A stretch of 64,000 nucleotides of DNA from Ruminococcus sp. (GTDB lineage: Bacteria; Bacillota; Clostridia; Oscillospirales; Ruminococcaceae). Location of the stretch: NCBI GenBank assembly GCA_017542125.1, contig JAFXXU010000031.1:1-64000 (forward strand), written 5' to 3'. Position numbers and translations under genes: made by a program. The notes beneath the pieces were generated by a model, which was not told the origin of the DNA, searched no databases, and saw only the letters and a program-made list of their open reading frames with translations. The stretch's first letter is position 1. Every line of letters starts with the position of its first letter. This document shows positions 1 to 8,598 of this stretch, piece by piece.

Positions 1-89
1 ACTTCCCCCATACAACATAGTTGTATGATACAGCCTCTGCTTTAAGTTTTATGATCCACCGAACTCAAATCCCTTTCATAATTCTATAG
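1..89. other. Left-edge intergenic sequence, no gene recognised
   Basis: I see no open reading frame with a ribosome site here. The stretch leads into a plus-strand terminator at 90-136, so it is probably the 3' end or trailer of a plus-strand transcript that begins outside the window. Confidence 0.4.
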
Positions 90-136
90 AAAACTAATGC
101 TTATTACAGCCGATAGTAGTAGGCATTAGTTTTTTA
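90..136 (+). terminator. Intrinsic terminator for a plus-strand transcript entering from the left
   Basis: An 11-base inverted repeat (90-100 with 123-133) ends in a run of six T on the plus strand. The stem is nearly symmetric, so it may also act on minus-strand transcripts. The gene it serves lies outside the window. Confidence 0.65.
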
Positions 137-144
137 TTTGCACG

Positions 145-174
145 AAAAAGCGGCGGGGATCTTTCCCCGCCGCT
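145..174 (-). terminator. Terminator of the yicC-spoVM operon
   Basis: A GC-rich 11-base stem (149-159 with 164-174) is followed on the minus strand by five T. It lies a few bases after the spoVM stop codon and closes the long minus-strand operon. Confidence 0.85.
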
Positions 175-178
175 CGGT

Positions 179-268
179 TCATTCTATGGGCTCCTCTTTT
201 TTGATGTGAAACACAAGCCTCAGCAGTCCCGACATCAGCCGGTTGCTTTTTACTACAACAACCTTCAT
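179..268 (-). CDS. spoVM: Stage V sporulation protein SpoVM
   Basis: This 29-residue peptide starts MKVVVVKSNR and continues as an amphipathic stretch ending in charged KKEEPIE. SpoVM is a tiny amphipathic helix that recognises the convex forespore membrane and anchors the coat protein SpoIVA. Length, basic-hydrophobic pattern and position immediately after thiN match the Bacillus and Clostridia arrangement. A GGAGGT ribosome site (276-281) sits seven bases before the ATG, and a strong terminator follows the stop. It is too short for normal gene callers. It is the only sporulation-specific gene in the window and is the best direct hint that the organism belongs to a spore-forming lineage. Confidence 0.85.
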   Translation of the reverse strand: MKVVVVKSNRLMSGLLRLVFHIKKEEPIE

Positions 269-324
269 AAGTATTACCTCCATTCATGTGATAATACATA
301 TTATGCATGTTTTAAAGCTTTTGC

Positions 325-948
325 TCACAGTTTTGAACGGATAGCCAGCAATCTGCCGCTTTTGAAGCCGATCTCGGCAATACCATCAGATACAGAATTG
401 GATACCCCGAGAGGAAATCCGGAGCTGAGTTCAACATCCTCGGCCTCATATTTCGCGCCGTGTACAGTCAGCCCCTCAACCTTATCGGAAAAAGCAAAGA
501 GTGAAAGCGTCATGCCCTCGGCAGCGGGATAAAAGTATTCTCCCCTGTCAAGGAGCTCTATCCTCTCGTTATCGGAGACGATAACTCCCTGGGCACCGTG
601 ATCGAGCAGATAAGCCAGTGACTGTATAGCAGCATAGGTATGATCCAGCCGTCCGCCGGTAGCACCATAGATCACAAAGCTGTCGCAGCCCCTTGCAAGA
701 CCCTCTTTTACCGCCAGCATCAGATCGGTGTCGTCCTTTTCCACGGGATAGACCTTGACATTTTTAAACTGCGGCTTCTCGGCAGAGTCAAAATCCCCGA
801 TGATGAGATCGAGGCTTATCCCCAGCCTTTGGGCAAGGAGATATCCGCTGTCGGCGGCAATATTGATATGCTCATCGGTATGGTCAAGTGAAACAGTCCC
901 GGAGGAGACCGGGTCACCGCCGCAAAAGATCGCACATTTACCGCTCAT
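325..948 (-). CDS. thiN: Thiamine pyrophosphokinase
   Basis: The 207-residue protein converts thiamine plus ATP to thiamine diphosphate and AMP in the cytosol. The family motifs are visible: the early AADSG, GDFDS near residue 50, the acidic KDDTDLMLA stretch near residue 70, and GATGGRLDH near residue 95. The C-terminal half is the beta-rich substrate-binding domain. Its start overlaps the rsgA stop by 11 bases, so the two are translationally coupled. The B. subtilis order is rsgA-rpe-thiN-spoVM; rpe is absent here. No thiamine riboswitch precedes it, which fits a kinase for salvaged thiamine carried within a housekeeping operon. Confidence 0.93.
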   Translation of the reverse strand: MSGKCAIFCGGDPVSSGTVSLDHTDEHINIAADSGYLLAQRLGISLDLIIGDFDSAEKPQFKNVKVYPVEKDDTDLMLAVKEGLARGCDSFVIYGATGGRLDHTYAAIQSLAYLLDHGAQGVIVSDNERIELLDRGEYFYPAAEGMTLSLFAFSDKVEGLTVHGAKYEAEDVELSSGFPLGVSNSVSDGIAEIGFKSGRLLAIRSKL

Positions 949-1825
949 TTTTATGCTCCCATTCCTTTATAAGACTAGCTTCCTCGTACATCTTAACGTA
1001 GCTCTCGTGCCGTGAAGGCGCAATCTCACCGTTAGATACAGCCTCTATGACTACGCAGCCCTTTTCGGCAATATGGCGGCAATCTGCAAAGCGGCACTTG
1101 CCCTCATACTTTGCAAACTCTATAAAGCAGGCAGCCAGCTCATCCTTGAAAATGATATCGTAGCGGTTGGTGTCAAAGCTTGAAAAACCCGGAGTATCCG
1201 CAACATAACCGCCGCCCTCCAGCTTGAATAGCTCTATATGCCGTGTAGTATGCCGTCCGCGGCCAAGCTTGCGGCTGATCTCGCCCGTCTCAAAATCACG
1301 GTCGGGGAAGATATGCTTCATCAACGAGGACTTCCCGACACCGGTATTGCCTGTAAATGCTGAAAGCTTCCCTGTGATCAGAGCTTTGACCTCTTCGCTG
1401 CCTCTGCCGGTGGTATTATCGACAGAGAGCGCAGTTATCCCCGCCTTATCGTAGATCTCGATAAACTCGGCAGGATCCTCCTTGTCTATCTTCGTAAAGA
1501 CAACAACGGGCTTGATCCTCTTATACTCTGCTATGGCAATAAATTTATCCAACAGAAGCATATTGGGTCTGGGCTCACAGGTGGAGGATACAAAGACCAG
1601 CAGATCCAGATTGGCAAGGGGCGGTCTTATCAGCAGAGAGCTTCGCTCTCCTATGCTGTCAATAACGCCTGTGCCATCCGTTTCAAGGGAGAACTCTACC
1701 CTGTCACCGCAGACGGGAGAGATGTTCCGCTTGCGGAAAACGCCCCTGGCCTTACATTCATATATACCTTCGGAGGCCTCTACGGTGTAGAGACCTCCGA
1801 TTGATTTAGTGATTAACCCTTGCAT
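938..1825 (-). CDS. rsgA: Ribosome small-subunit GTPase RsgA
   Basis: RsgA (YjeQ/YloQ) is a circularly permuted GTPase that checks late 30S assembly. The 295-residue protein has an N-terminal OB-fold, then the permuted GTPase motifs in the order G4 (VFTKID near residue 115), G1 (GNTGVGKSS near residue 160) and G3 (DTPGF near residue 210). A C-terminal zinc knuckle with the CRFADCRH pattern and a later cysteine is intact. It lies five bases after prkC and overlaps thiN, so it belongs to the same transcript. Linkage of prpC, prkC and rsgA is conserved in Firmicutes. Confidence 0.95.
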   Translation of the reverse strand: MQGLITKSIGGLYTVEASEGIYECKARGVFRKRNISPVCGDRVEFSLETDGTGVIDSIGERSSLLIRPPLANLDLLVFVSSTCEPRPNMLLLDKFIAIAEYKRIKPVVVFTKIDKEDPAEFIEIYDKAGITALSVDNTTGRGSEEVKALITGKLSAFTGNTGVGKSSLMKHIFPDRDFETGEISRKLGRGRHTTRHIELFKLEGGGYVADTPGFSSFDTNRYDIIFKDELAACFIEFAKYEGKCRFADCRHIAEKGCVVIEAVSNGEIAPSRHESYVKMYEEASLIKEWEHKNER

Positions 1826-1830
1826 AACGG

Positions 1831-4011
1831 TCAGTTACCGCCCTGGTTATCGTCGCCCTGGCCTTCTCCGCCCTGGTCAGGCTGAGAATCTACAGGTCCT
1901 GCCTGCGATGCAGGATCAGGCTGCGATACGGGATCAGGCTGCGATACAGGCTCGGGCTCAGAGCTCTCCGGAGGCGGCGGAGGCGGTTCGGTAGCCTTTG
2001 TAGTGATCTTATCCAGCAGCTCCTGGGTCTTTATGCCGCCGGAGACAGTTGCCTTGCCCTCGGAGTAATCGACCTCGAAGGTAGCATAGTTCTTGATCTC
2101 GCCCTTGTTGGTAGCAGCATAGATAACGATAGTCTCGGTCTTCTTGCCTCTTACGGTAACATTGGCAGTTCTGCCGGCAACAGCCTCGGCATCCTCGATA
2201 ATGAGGGATGCGATCTCAGTGCCGTCTCTCAGAGCTCTCAGCTTGATAAGTCCGGTAGCTCCGGAGGGTATCGGAACAGGGATCCTGAGGTCGGACTCTG
2301 CGACCTCACCGGTAGAAACGTAAATGGTTATCTCAGTCCCCTTGGGAACATAGGAGCCCTCGGGATTGCTCTGCTCGATCACCTTGCCCTTGTTTTCCTC
2401 CTGAGCGACCTCAGAGATCACAAATGCAAGCTTGTTTTCCTTCAGCAGCTTGATAGCCTTCTCCTGAGTCATACCTACCAGATCAGGTACTCTTACCTGG
2501 GTCTCGATAGGACCGCGGCTTATGAAGATGGTAACATCGGCGCCGGCAGCATACATAGTACCGGGTGCGGGCTCCATCTTGGTGACCATGCCCTCGGGAA
2601 CATCGTCGCTGAACTCGTCCTTAGTCTTGGGAACGAAGCCTGCGCTCTTTAGCTCACTCTCTGCAACCGACTGGGTCTTCTTAACCAGATCGGGTATCTC
2701 GATCATTCTGGGACCCTTACTTATTACGAGCTCGATAGTAGTACCCTGACGGACAGTCTTATTGGTAACAGACTGCTTGATGATAACGCCCTCGGGATAA
2801 ACGGTGCTCCATTCCTCGGAAACGGTGAATATGAGCTTCTCGCTGTATTCCTGACGTACTCTCTGGTAGTTCTGACCCACGAAGTTCTGAACAACAACGT
2901 TATCCGAATGGGTCTCCTTCGGGTCAAAGTTCTTGATAACGGAATATGCGATAACGATAGCAGCGATAACAACTACCGCAACAGTAACGGCAAGGAGTAT
3001 GGGGATGATGTAGGAGCGCTTCTTCTCCTCCTCATCATCGTCATCGTCCTCATCGTCGTAGTATTCATCGTCATCCTCGTACTCGTCCTCATCGTCATCG
3101 TAATCATCAACGACGGGCTTGAAAAACCTGGTGGAAGCAGCATCCTGAACAGGCTCTGCGTGACGGTAACCGAACACGATAGAGGGATTTACTTTGAAGG
3201 CGCTGATATCGTTTATCATCTCAGCAGCCGACTGATATCTTCTGGAGGGTGACCTCTCCATAGCGTGAAGGACGATCTCCTCCAGCGACTCGGGGATAGA
3301 GGGCATGATCTCTCTGGGAGCGACGGGGGTCTCCTGCATATGCTTTACAGCAATGGCAACGGGGTTCTCGCCGTCAAAAGGCTTTCTGCCGGTGAGCATC
3401 TCATAGAGCATAACGCCTACCGAGTAGATGTCAGACCTTTCATCGGTCATTTCGCCCTTTGCCTGCTCGGGAGAGATATAATGTACGGAGCCGATGGTCT
3501 TATCGGAAAGAGTCTTGCCGTCGATACGGGAGAATCTGGCGATACCGAAATCCATGACCTTGATGGTACCGTCGGGGAAAAGCATGATGTTCTGCGGCTT
3601 GATATCTCTGTGGACGATGCCCTTGTCGTGGGCGTGCTGCAGAGCCTTGAGTATCTGAGTAACGAACTTCAGCGCATCCTTCCAGCGGAGAACGCCCTGC
3701 TGCTCCAGCAGCTCCTTAAGAGTGATGCCGTCTATGTACTCCATAACGATGAACTGGATCTCATCAGTGAAGCCCACATCGTATATCTTAACGATATTCG
3801 GGTGAGAAAGCACCGCGATAGCCTTGCTCTCATTACGGAACCGCCTTAGAAATTCTTCGTTTTCGGAATACTCTGCCTTAAGGATCTTGACAGCGACGGT
3901 ACGGTTTTCCATAACGTCGGTAGCCTTGTAAACATCAGCCATGCCGCCTACACCGATCAGCTCGGTGATCTCATAGCGGCCGTCAAGCTTCCTGCCGATA
4001 TTAGAATCCAT
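1831..4011 (-). CDS. prkC: PASTA-domain Ser/Thr protein kinase PrkC
   Basis: This 726-residue membrane kinase senses peptidoglycan fragments and phosphorylates translation and cell-wall proteins. Residues about 1-275 are a Hanks-type kinase with the GVGGMADVY loop, HRDIKPQN catalytic loop and DFGIA motif. A linker of almost pure Asp/Glu/Tyr (about 300-335) precedes one transmembrane helix (about 338-362). Three PASTA repeats follow outside the cell. Beyond these is an extra beta-rich domain of roughly 120 residues and a proline-rich tail containing repeated Gln-Pro-Asp-Pro units. Three PASTA repeats are usual; the extra domain and tail are not standard. PrpC, its phosphatase, is encoded directly upstream. 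Confidence 0.95.
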   Translation of the reverse strand: MDSNIGRKLDGRYEITELIGVGGMADVYKATDVMENRTVAVKILKAEYSENEEFLRRFRNESKAIAVLSHPNIVKIYDVGFTDEIQFIVMEYIDGITLKELLEQQGVLRWKDALKFVTQILKALQHAHDKGIVHRDIKPQNIMLFPDGTIKVMDFGIARFSRIDGKTLSDKTIGSVHYISPEQAKGEMTDERSDIYSVGVMLYEMLTGRKPFDGENPVAIAVKHMQETPVAPREIMPSIPESLEEIVLHAMERSPSRRYQSAAEMINDISAFKVNPSIVFGYRHAEPVQDAASTRFFKPVVDDYDDDEDEYEDDDEYYDDEDDDDDEEEKKRSYIIPILLAVTVAVVVIAAIVIAYSVIKNFDPKETHSDNVVVQNFVGQNYQRVRQEYSEKLIFTVSEEWSTVYPEGVIIKQSVTNKTVRQGTTIELVISKGPRMIEIPDLVKKTQSVAESELKSAGFVPKTKDEFSDDVPEGMVTKMEPAPGTMYAAGADVTIFISRGPIETQVRVPDLVGMTQEKAIKLLKENKLAFVISEVAQEENKGKVIEQSNPEGSYVPKGTEITIYVSTGEVAESDLRIPVPIPSGATGLIKLRALRDGTEIASLIIEDAEAVAGRTANVTVRGKKTETIVIYAATNKGEIKNYATFEVDYSEGKATVSGGIKTQELLDKITTKATEPPPPPPESSEPEPVSQPDPVSQPDPASQAGPVDSQPDQGGEGQGDDNQGGN

Positions 4012-4052
4012 AATTTCAACTCCTATTTCTGATAATTCCTTTTTGTTCTACA

Positions 4053-4793
4053 TCAGTTTGCCACGAGCGCAACGGAGATGTTATCCTTTCCGCCCTGCTC
4101 GTTAGAATAATTTATAAGATCGTTTACGGCATTATCCAGGTTCTTGCCGAAGACAAAACCGTATATGATCTCATTTGAACAGTAATTGGACAAGCCGTCC
4201 GAGCAAAGCAGCAATGTGAAGTTGCCCTCCAGCTCGAACTCGAAGTAATCAACATCCACGTCCTGCTCAACGCCCACCGCACGGGTAATGACGTTTTTCA
4301 TCTGGTGGGTCTTCATCTCCTCCTCGGAGATCTGACCTTGCTCAAACAGCATCCGAACGTAGGTATGGTCGGTAGTTACCTGCCTGATCTTGCCCTCCTC
4401 CATCAGATAGCAGCGGCTGTCGCCAACGCTTACGATGTAACAGTGCTTGCCGCAGACCAGCGCCGCGACACAGGTGGTACCCATACCGTTTTTGTCGATA
4501 TCTTCCTTGCTCTTTTCATAAACGATCGTATTGGCTGCGTGAACTGCCGTCAGCATAAGGTTCCTCACCCTGTTGGGCTGGAAATCTGGACGGTAATTTG
4601 CAGCAATGCGGTCATAGATGACGTTTACGGCTTCTTCGCTGGCGACGCCGCCCGACAAGGCTCCGCCCATACCGTCGCAGACTATTGAAAGGGAGATATT
4701 CTCACCCAGAAATCCGCAGCGTACTCTGTCCTGATTCTCGTCGCGCTTGCGGCCGATATCGGTTTTGGAAGCTATGAACAAGCAGCTCACCAC
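4053..4793 (-). CDS. prpC: PP2C-family protein phosphatase PrpC
   Basis: The 246-residue PPM/PP2C phosphatase removes phosphate from PrkC and its targets, using two manganese or magnesium ions. Metal-binding motifs are present in order: the N-terminal RDENQD, CDGMGG near residue 40, GDSR near residue 120, SDGLSNY near residue 200 and the C-terminal DNISVAL. It lies between rlmN and prkC, with a 7-base gap to rlmN and a 41-base gap to prkC, as in Bacillus. Confidence 0.95.
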   Translation of the reverse strand: MVSCLFIASKTDIGRKRDENQDRVRCGFLGENISLSIVCDGMGGALSGGVASEEAVNVIYDRIAANYRPDFQPNRVRNLMLTAVHAANTIVYEKSKEDIDKNGMGTTCVAALVCGKHCYIVSVGDSRCYLMEEGKIRQVTTDHTYVRMLFEQGQISEEEMKTHQMKNVITRAVGVEQDVDVDYFEFELEGNFTLLLCSDGLSNYCSNEIIYGFVFGKNLDNAVNDLINYSNEQGGKDNISVALVAN

Positions 4794-4800
4794 CTTTCAG

Positions 4801-5877
4801 CTATATTTCATACTCCCGCCTGAGCTGACCGCACGCAGCGTCTATATCAGCTCCGAGAGTTCTCCTGACCGTCGCATTTATGCCCAGCTCTTCAAGATAA
4901 CCCCTGAATCGCTGTGCGCTGCGTCTGTCGGAGCGGTAATCTCTTTCTTTGATCTTGTTTACGGGGATGATGTTAACATGGCAGACGAAGTTTCCAAGCA
5001 GCTTTGCCAGCCTCTCCGCATCCTCACGGGAATCGTTGTGCCCGTCGATAAGGGCATACTCGAAGGATATCCTCCTGCCGGTTGCCTTGAAATAATCCCG
5101 GCAGGCTTTCAGCAACTCGTTGATATCATACCTGTCATTGACGGGCATTATCTCGCTGCGGGACTTGTTATCAGAGGCGTGGAGCGAGATCGAAAGGGTG
5201 ATAGCAAGATCAAGCTTTGCCAGCTCATAGATCTTTGGCACCAGCCCGCAGGTCGAAACTGAGACGTGCCGAAGCGACATATTCATTCCGTCTTTGCAGC
5301 TGAGAAGCTCCAGAAACCTGACTACATTATCGAAGTTATCCAGCGGTTCGCCTATCCCCATAAGGACGACGCCGCCGATCTTTCTCCCGCTTTCCCGCTC
5401 GGCTGTATATACCTGAGCGAGTATCTCGCTTGGGAGCAGATCGCGCTTGTAGCCTGCGATAGTCGAGGCGCAGAACCTGCACCCCATCTTGCAGCCCACC
5501 TGAGTGGAAACGCACACCGTATTGCCGTGCTCATATTCCATAAGCACCGATTCGATATGGTTCCCGTCGGAAAGCCTATAAAGATATTTTACAGTATTAT
5601 CACGTTTGGATTCAAGTCTTTTAACGACAAATAGTGATTTTATACAAAACTTTTCTTTGAGCCTGTCACGCAGTTGTGCAGAAATATCGGTCATAGAATC
5701 GAAATCCGTGACCCGTCTCTGGTGCAGCCATTTGTATATCTGCGAGGCTCTGAATTTCTTCTCGTTCATCTCCAGGATCTGAGCTTCAAGCTCCGGGAGG
5801 GTCAGCGAAAGAATATCTGTCTTGCCGTTTTCATCGGTAAAAAGCGTAGGATCACCTCGATCTGATAAACACTGCAA
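4801..5877 (-). CDS. rlmN: Dual-specificity 23S rRNA/tRNA methyltransferase RlmN
   Basis: RlmN is a radical-SAM enzyme that methylates C2 of A2503 in 23S rRNA and A37 of some tRNAs. The iron-sulfur cluster motif CKMGCRFC is intact, and the enzyme ends in the conserved methylated-cysteine region near AACGQL. The start is uncertain. The frame opens with TTG at 5877, which has a poor ribosome site and overlaps rsmB by 26 bases. A near-perfect anti-SD complement (GAGGTGAT, 5851-5858) sits about seven bases before an in-frame ACG codon at 5847 that has no canonical start nearby. The conserved part begins about residue 20. Confidence 0.93.
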   Translation of the reverse strand: MQCLSDRGDPTLFTDENGKTDILSLTLPELEAQILEMNEKKFRASQIYKWLHQRRVTDFDSMTDISAQLRDRLKEKFCIKSLFVVKRLESKRDNTVKYLYRLSDGNHIESVLMEYEHGNTVCVSTQVGCKMGCRFCASTIAGYKRDLLPSEILAQVYTAERESGRKIGGVVLMGIGEPLDNFDNVVRFLELLSCKDGMNMSLRHVSVSTCGLVPKIYELAKLDLAITLSISLHASDNKSRSEIMPVNDRYDINELLKACRDYFKATGRRISFEYALIDGHNDSREDAERLAKLLGNFVCHVNIIPVNKIKERDYRSDRRSAQRFRGYLEELGINATVRRTLGADIDAACGQLRREYEI

Positions 5878-7156
5878 TGTAAAAGCCGTCCGAACCGAAT
5901 CGCTCGGGGGTTATCGTTATATCGAAGCCTTCTCCGAGGATAGCGGGGAGGCCCCCCTTTTCAAACTCGGGATGCTCCGAGAGGAACCGCCCTGTGACCT
6001 CGTCATTCTCTGCTCTCGATAAAGTGCAGGTGGAATATACCAGGGTGCCGCCATCTTTTACATACCGCGAGGAGGTATCAAGAATGTCATACTGTATCTC
6101 CGGGAGCCTTTCAAACTCCGCAGGGGACTTGTACTTGATCTCGGGCTTTCTTCTTATAACACCCAGCCCGGAACAGGGAACATCGCACAGGACTCTGTCT
6201 GCGGCGGGGAGCTTATCATTGAACACCTTGCCGTTGTTGACCTCACCCTTGATGATCGTGAGTCCCAGGCGCTCCGCACCGGAGTTAATGAGCTTTACTC
6301 TGCTCGGGTGCAGGTCAAAGGCCAGGAGAGAGCCTTTGTTTTTCATCATCTCGGCTGCGGCGAAAGCCTTGCCACCGGGAGCGGAGCAGATATCCAGTAC
6401 CGTCTCACCTTCACAAGCGCCCAGCGCCAGACAGCAAAGCTGGCAAGATATATCCTGAACGTGTATGAGCCCTTCGCGGTAAGCTCTGCTCTTCTCAATA
6501 CCCGAGCCAGTAATCCTGATGCAATCGGGGATGTCCGGGACTGCCAAAGCGCCGAAGCCGTCGGCGTGAAGCATATCTATAATGGTGTCAAGGGGAGCCT
6601 TCAGCGTATTGGCTCTGACCGTTACGGGAGCCTGTCCCAATGAGGTCTCAAGCATACGCAGAGTCGTGTCCTCACCGTACTCATTAAGCCACTTATCGAC
6701 CAGCCACGGCGGGCAGGAGTATTCCAGAGCGAGGCTGTGAGTCTTATCGGCAGCTTCCGGCAGCTTTTTGCCGTCGCGGATAAAGCCCCTAAGTAAGCCG
6801 TTCACAAATCCCGAGACCGAAGGGTTGCGGTTCTTCTTCGCCAGTTTGACGCTTTCATCCACCGCCGCATTGTCAGGGACGGAATCCATATAAAGCAGCT
6901 GAAACAGCCCTGTTCTCAAGATGTTCCTGACCTCGGCAGAAAGCTTGTTATCGGGATTTGTAAGTCTCGAGCGAATGATCTCATCGAGGGTGTATCGCCT
7001 CTCAAGGGTGCCGTAAAACAGCGCCGAAGCGAACCTCTTGTCCTGCTCGTCAAGCTGAGAGCGCTCCAACGCCTCATCCAGCAGCAGATTAGAGTAAGCA
7101 CTGTCGGTGTCAAGCCTTGTGAGCAGCTTTACTGCCAGCTTCCTTGCGCCGGGCAT
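5852..7156 (-). CDS. rsmB: 16S rRNA m5C967 methyltransferase RsmB
   Basis: RsmB methylates C967 of 16S rRNA using SAM. The 434-residue protein has an N-terminal NusB-like RNA-binding domain and a C-terminal Rossmann methyltransferase. DICSAPGGK is the SAM-binding motif, PCSGLGVIRRKPE carries one catalytic cysteine and STCTLSRAEN the other. I place the start at 7156, where ATG follows the fmt stop by one base (TGATATG) and the protein begins MPGARKLAVK like its relatives. A longer frame reaching 7207 exists but would run deep into fmt. Confidence 0.92.
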   Translation of the reverse strand: MPGARKLAVKLLTRLDTDSAYSNLLLDEALERSQLDEQDKRFASALFYGTLERRYTLDEIIRSRLTNPDNKLSAEVRNILRTGLFQLLYMDSVPDNAAVDESVKLAKKNRNPSVSGFVNGLLRGFIRDGKKLPEAADKTHSLALEYSCPPWLVDKWLNEYGEDTTLRMLETSLGQAPVTVRANTLKAPLDTIIDMLHADGFGALAVPDIPDCIRITGSGIEKSRAYREGLIHVQDISCQLCCLALGACEGETVLDICSAPGGKAFAAAEMMKNKGSLLAFDLHPSRVKLINSGAERLGLTIIKGEVNNGKVFNDKLPAADRVLCDVPCSGLGVIRRKPEIKYKSPAEFERLPEIQYDILDTSSRYVKDGGTLVYSTCTLSRAENDEVTGRFLSEHPEFEKGGLPAILGEGFDITITPERFGSDGFYIAVFIRSR

Positions 7157-7157
7157 A

Positions 7158-8087
7158 TCAGCCGAAGACCTCGCTGCCGTCCAAGGGCTTACCCCTGAGA
7201 TAATCAACAGCCTTCATTCGCTTGCCGCCCTCCGCCTGTACCTCAACGAAACGGATAACACCGTCACCGCAGGCTATCTCAAAGCGGTCCTTGTCCACCA
7301 GCTCGCCGGGTTTCTTGGGCGAGGGCTTCTCGGAGGCTATTTCGGAGCGGTAGACCTTAAGCCTCTTGCCTCCGAAGTTAGTATATGCACAGGGCCAGTC
7401 GGAAAGACCGCATATCTGCTTATGCACTTTCCTGACGGGCTTGTTGAAATCTATTGGGCAAAGCTCCTTATCAAGCATAGAAGCGTAGCTTGCAAGGCTT
7501 TCATCCTGCTTTACGGGAGTGAGGGTCCCCTTTTCCAGCTCGTCCAGAGTATGGAGTATCAGCTCGCCGCCCAGGGCTGCAAGCCTGTCGAACAGCTCGG
7601 CAGAGGTCTCGTTCTCACCTATCTTTACCTTCGCCTGCTCCAGCATATCGCCGGTATCCAGGCCCTCGGCCATTAGCATTGTGGTAATACCCGTCTCATC
7701 ATCTCCGTTGAGAACAGACCACTGTATAGGAGCTGCACCTCTGTACTTCGGAAGCAGCGAGCCGTGGATATTGACACATCCCAGCCTGGGGATATCGAGC
7801 ACAGCCTTGGGAAGGATCTTTCCGTAAGCCGCCACCACTATACAGTCGGGTGCAAGCTTTCTGATCTCTTCAATGTATTCCTCGCCGTTGTTTTTCAGGC
7901 TTTTTGGCTGAAATACAGGTGTACCGTGTTTCAAAGCAAGCTCCTTCACAGGGGGAGGAGTCATGACATATCCCCTGCCCTTGGGTTTATCGGTCTGAGT
8001 GAATACCGCAAGGATATTGTGCTTCTCATAAAGCCTTTCTAAAGCTGCCACAGCAAAATCAGGCGATCCCATAAAGATTATATTCAA
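7158..8087 (-). CDS. fmt: Methionyl-tRNA formyltransferase
   Basis: Fmt formylates initiator Met-tRNA using 10-formyl-tetrahydrofolate. The 309-residue protein opens with the Rossmann-like MNIIFMGSPDFA and carries the catalytic region NIHGSLLPKYRGAAPIQW near residue 110. A C-terminal OB-like tRNA-binding domain follows. It sits 12 bases after def, whose product later removes the formyl group, so the two halves of the formylation cycle are co-expressed. Confidence 0.96.
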   Translation of the reverse strand: MNIIFMGSPDFAVAALERLYEKHNILAVFTQTDKPKGRGYVMTPPPVKELALKHGTPVFQPKSLKNNGEEYIEEIRKLAPDCIVVAAYGKILPKAVLDIPRLGCVNIHGSLLPKYRGAAPIQWSVLNGDDETGITTMLMAEGLDTGDMLEQAKVKIGENETSAELFDRLAALGGELILHTLDELEKGTLTPVKQDESLASYASMLDKELCPIDFNKPVRKVHKQICGLSDWPCAYTNFGGKRLKVYRSEIASEKPSPKKPGELVDKDRFEIACGDGVIRFVEVQAEGGKRMKAVDYLRGKPLDGSEVFG

Positions 8088-8099
8088 GTGACAGCACCT

Positions 8100-8579
8100 C
8101 TATTCCTGCTCCATCTCGGAAGGATCAATAAACTCGACCACCTGCTCCAGGAACAGATGCCCGTCGAGGTGATCAAGCTCGTGGCATACTGCCTGAGCGA
8201 AAAGATCCTCAGCTTCATCCTCATACCACTCGCCTTTTCTGTTCTGAGCTTTGAACTTTACCTTCTTGGGTCTGATGGTATAACCCCATTCTCCGGGACA
8301 GGAGAGGCAGCCCTCCTGAACCCTCTGGGTCTCCTCCGACCTCCAGGTGATCTCAGGATTTATAAGCTCGTGGATGCCGTTGCCGTCGTAAATGTCGATA
8401 ATGACTACTCTTCTCAGCACTCCTACCTGGGGAGCTGCAAGCCCTACGCCGTTGGCTTTGGCAAGGGTCTCAGCCATATCGTCAAGGAGCAGGCAAAGCC
8501 TGTCGTTGAAGTCCTTTACCGGCTTGCAGACCTTGTGGAGCGCCTCATCTCTTTTGTTCAGGATATTTCTAACTGCCAT
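8100..8579 (-). CDS. def: Peptide deformylase
   Basis: This metalloenzyme removes the formyl group from nascent N-terminal methionine at the ribosome exit. All three motifs are intact in 159 residues: GVGLAAPQVG (44-53), EGCLSCPG with the metal-binding cysteine about residue 100, and QAVCHELDHLDG with the HExxH metal site near residue 140. Size and motif set fit the usual type 1 or type 2 bacterial enzymes. It is followed directly by fmt. Confidence 0.96.
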   Translation of the reverse strand: MAVRNILNKRDEALHKVCKPVKDFNDRLCLLLDDMAETLAKANGVGLAAPQVGVLRRVVIIDIYDGNGIHELINPEITWRSEETQRVQEGCLSCPGEWGYTIRPKKVKFKAQNRKGEWYEDEAEDLFAQAVCHELDHLDGHLFLEQVVEFIDPSEMEQE

Positions 8580-8598
8580 AAACTAACTCCTTCTGTCC

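Noticed and set aside
126-308. 60-codon minus-strand frame near the left edge
   Set aside because: It overlaps spoVM in another frame, runs through the terminator and has no ribosome site; the 29-codon spoVM frame is the real gene.
2960-3125. GAT/GAC-rich repetitive stretch that looked like a DNA repeat
   Set aside because: It encodes the acidic Asp/Glu/Tyr linker of PrkC just before the membrane helix and is explained by codon use.
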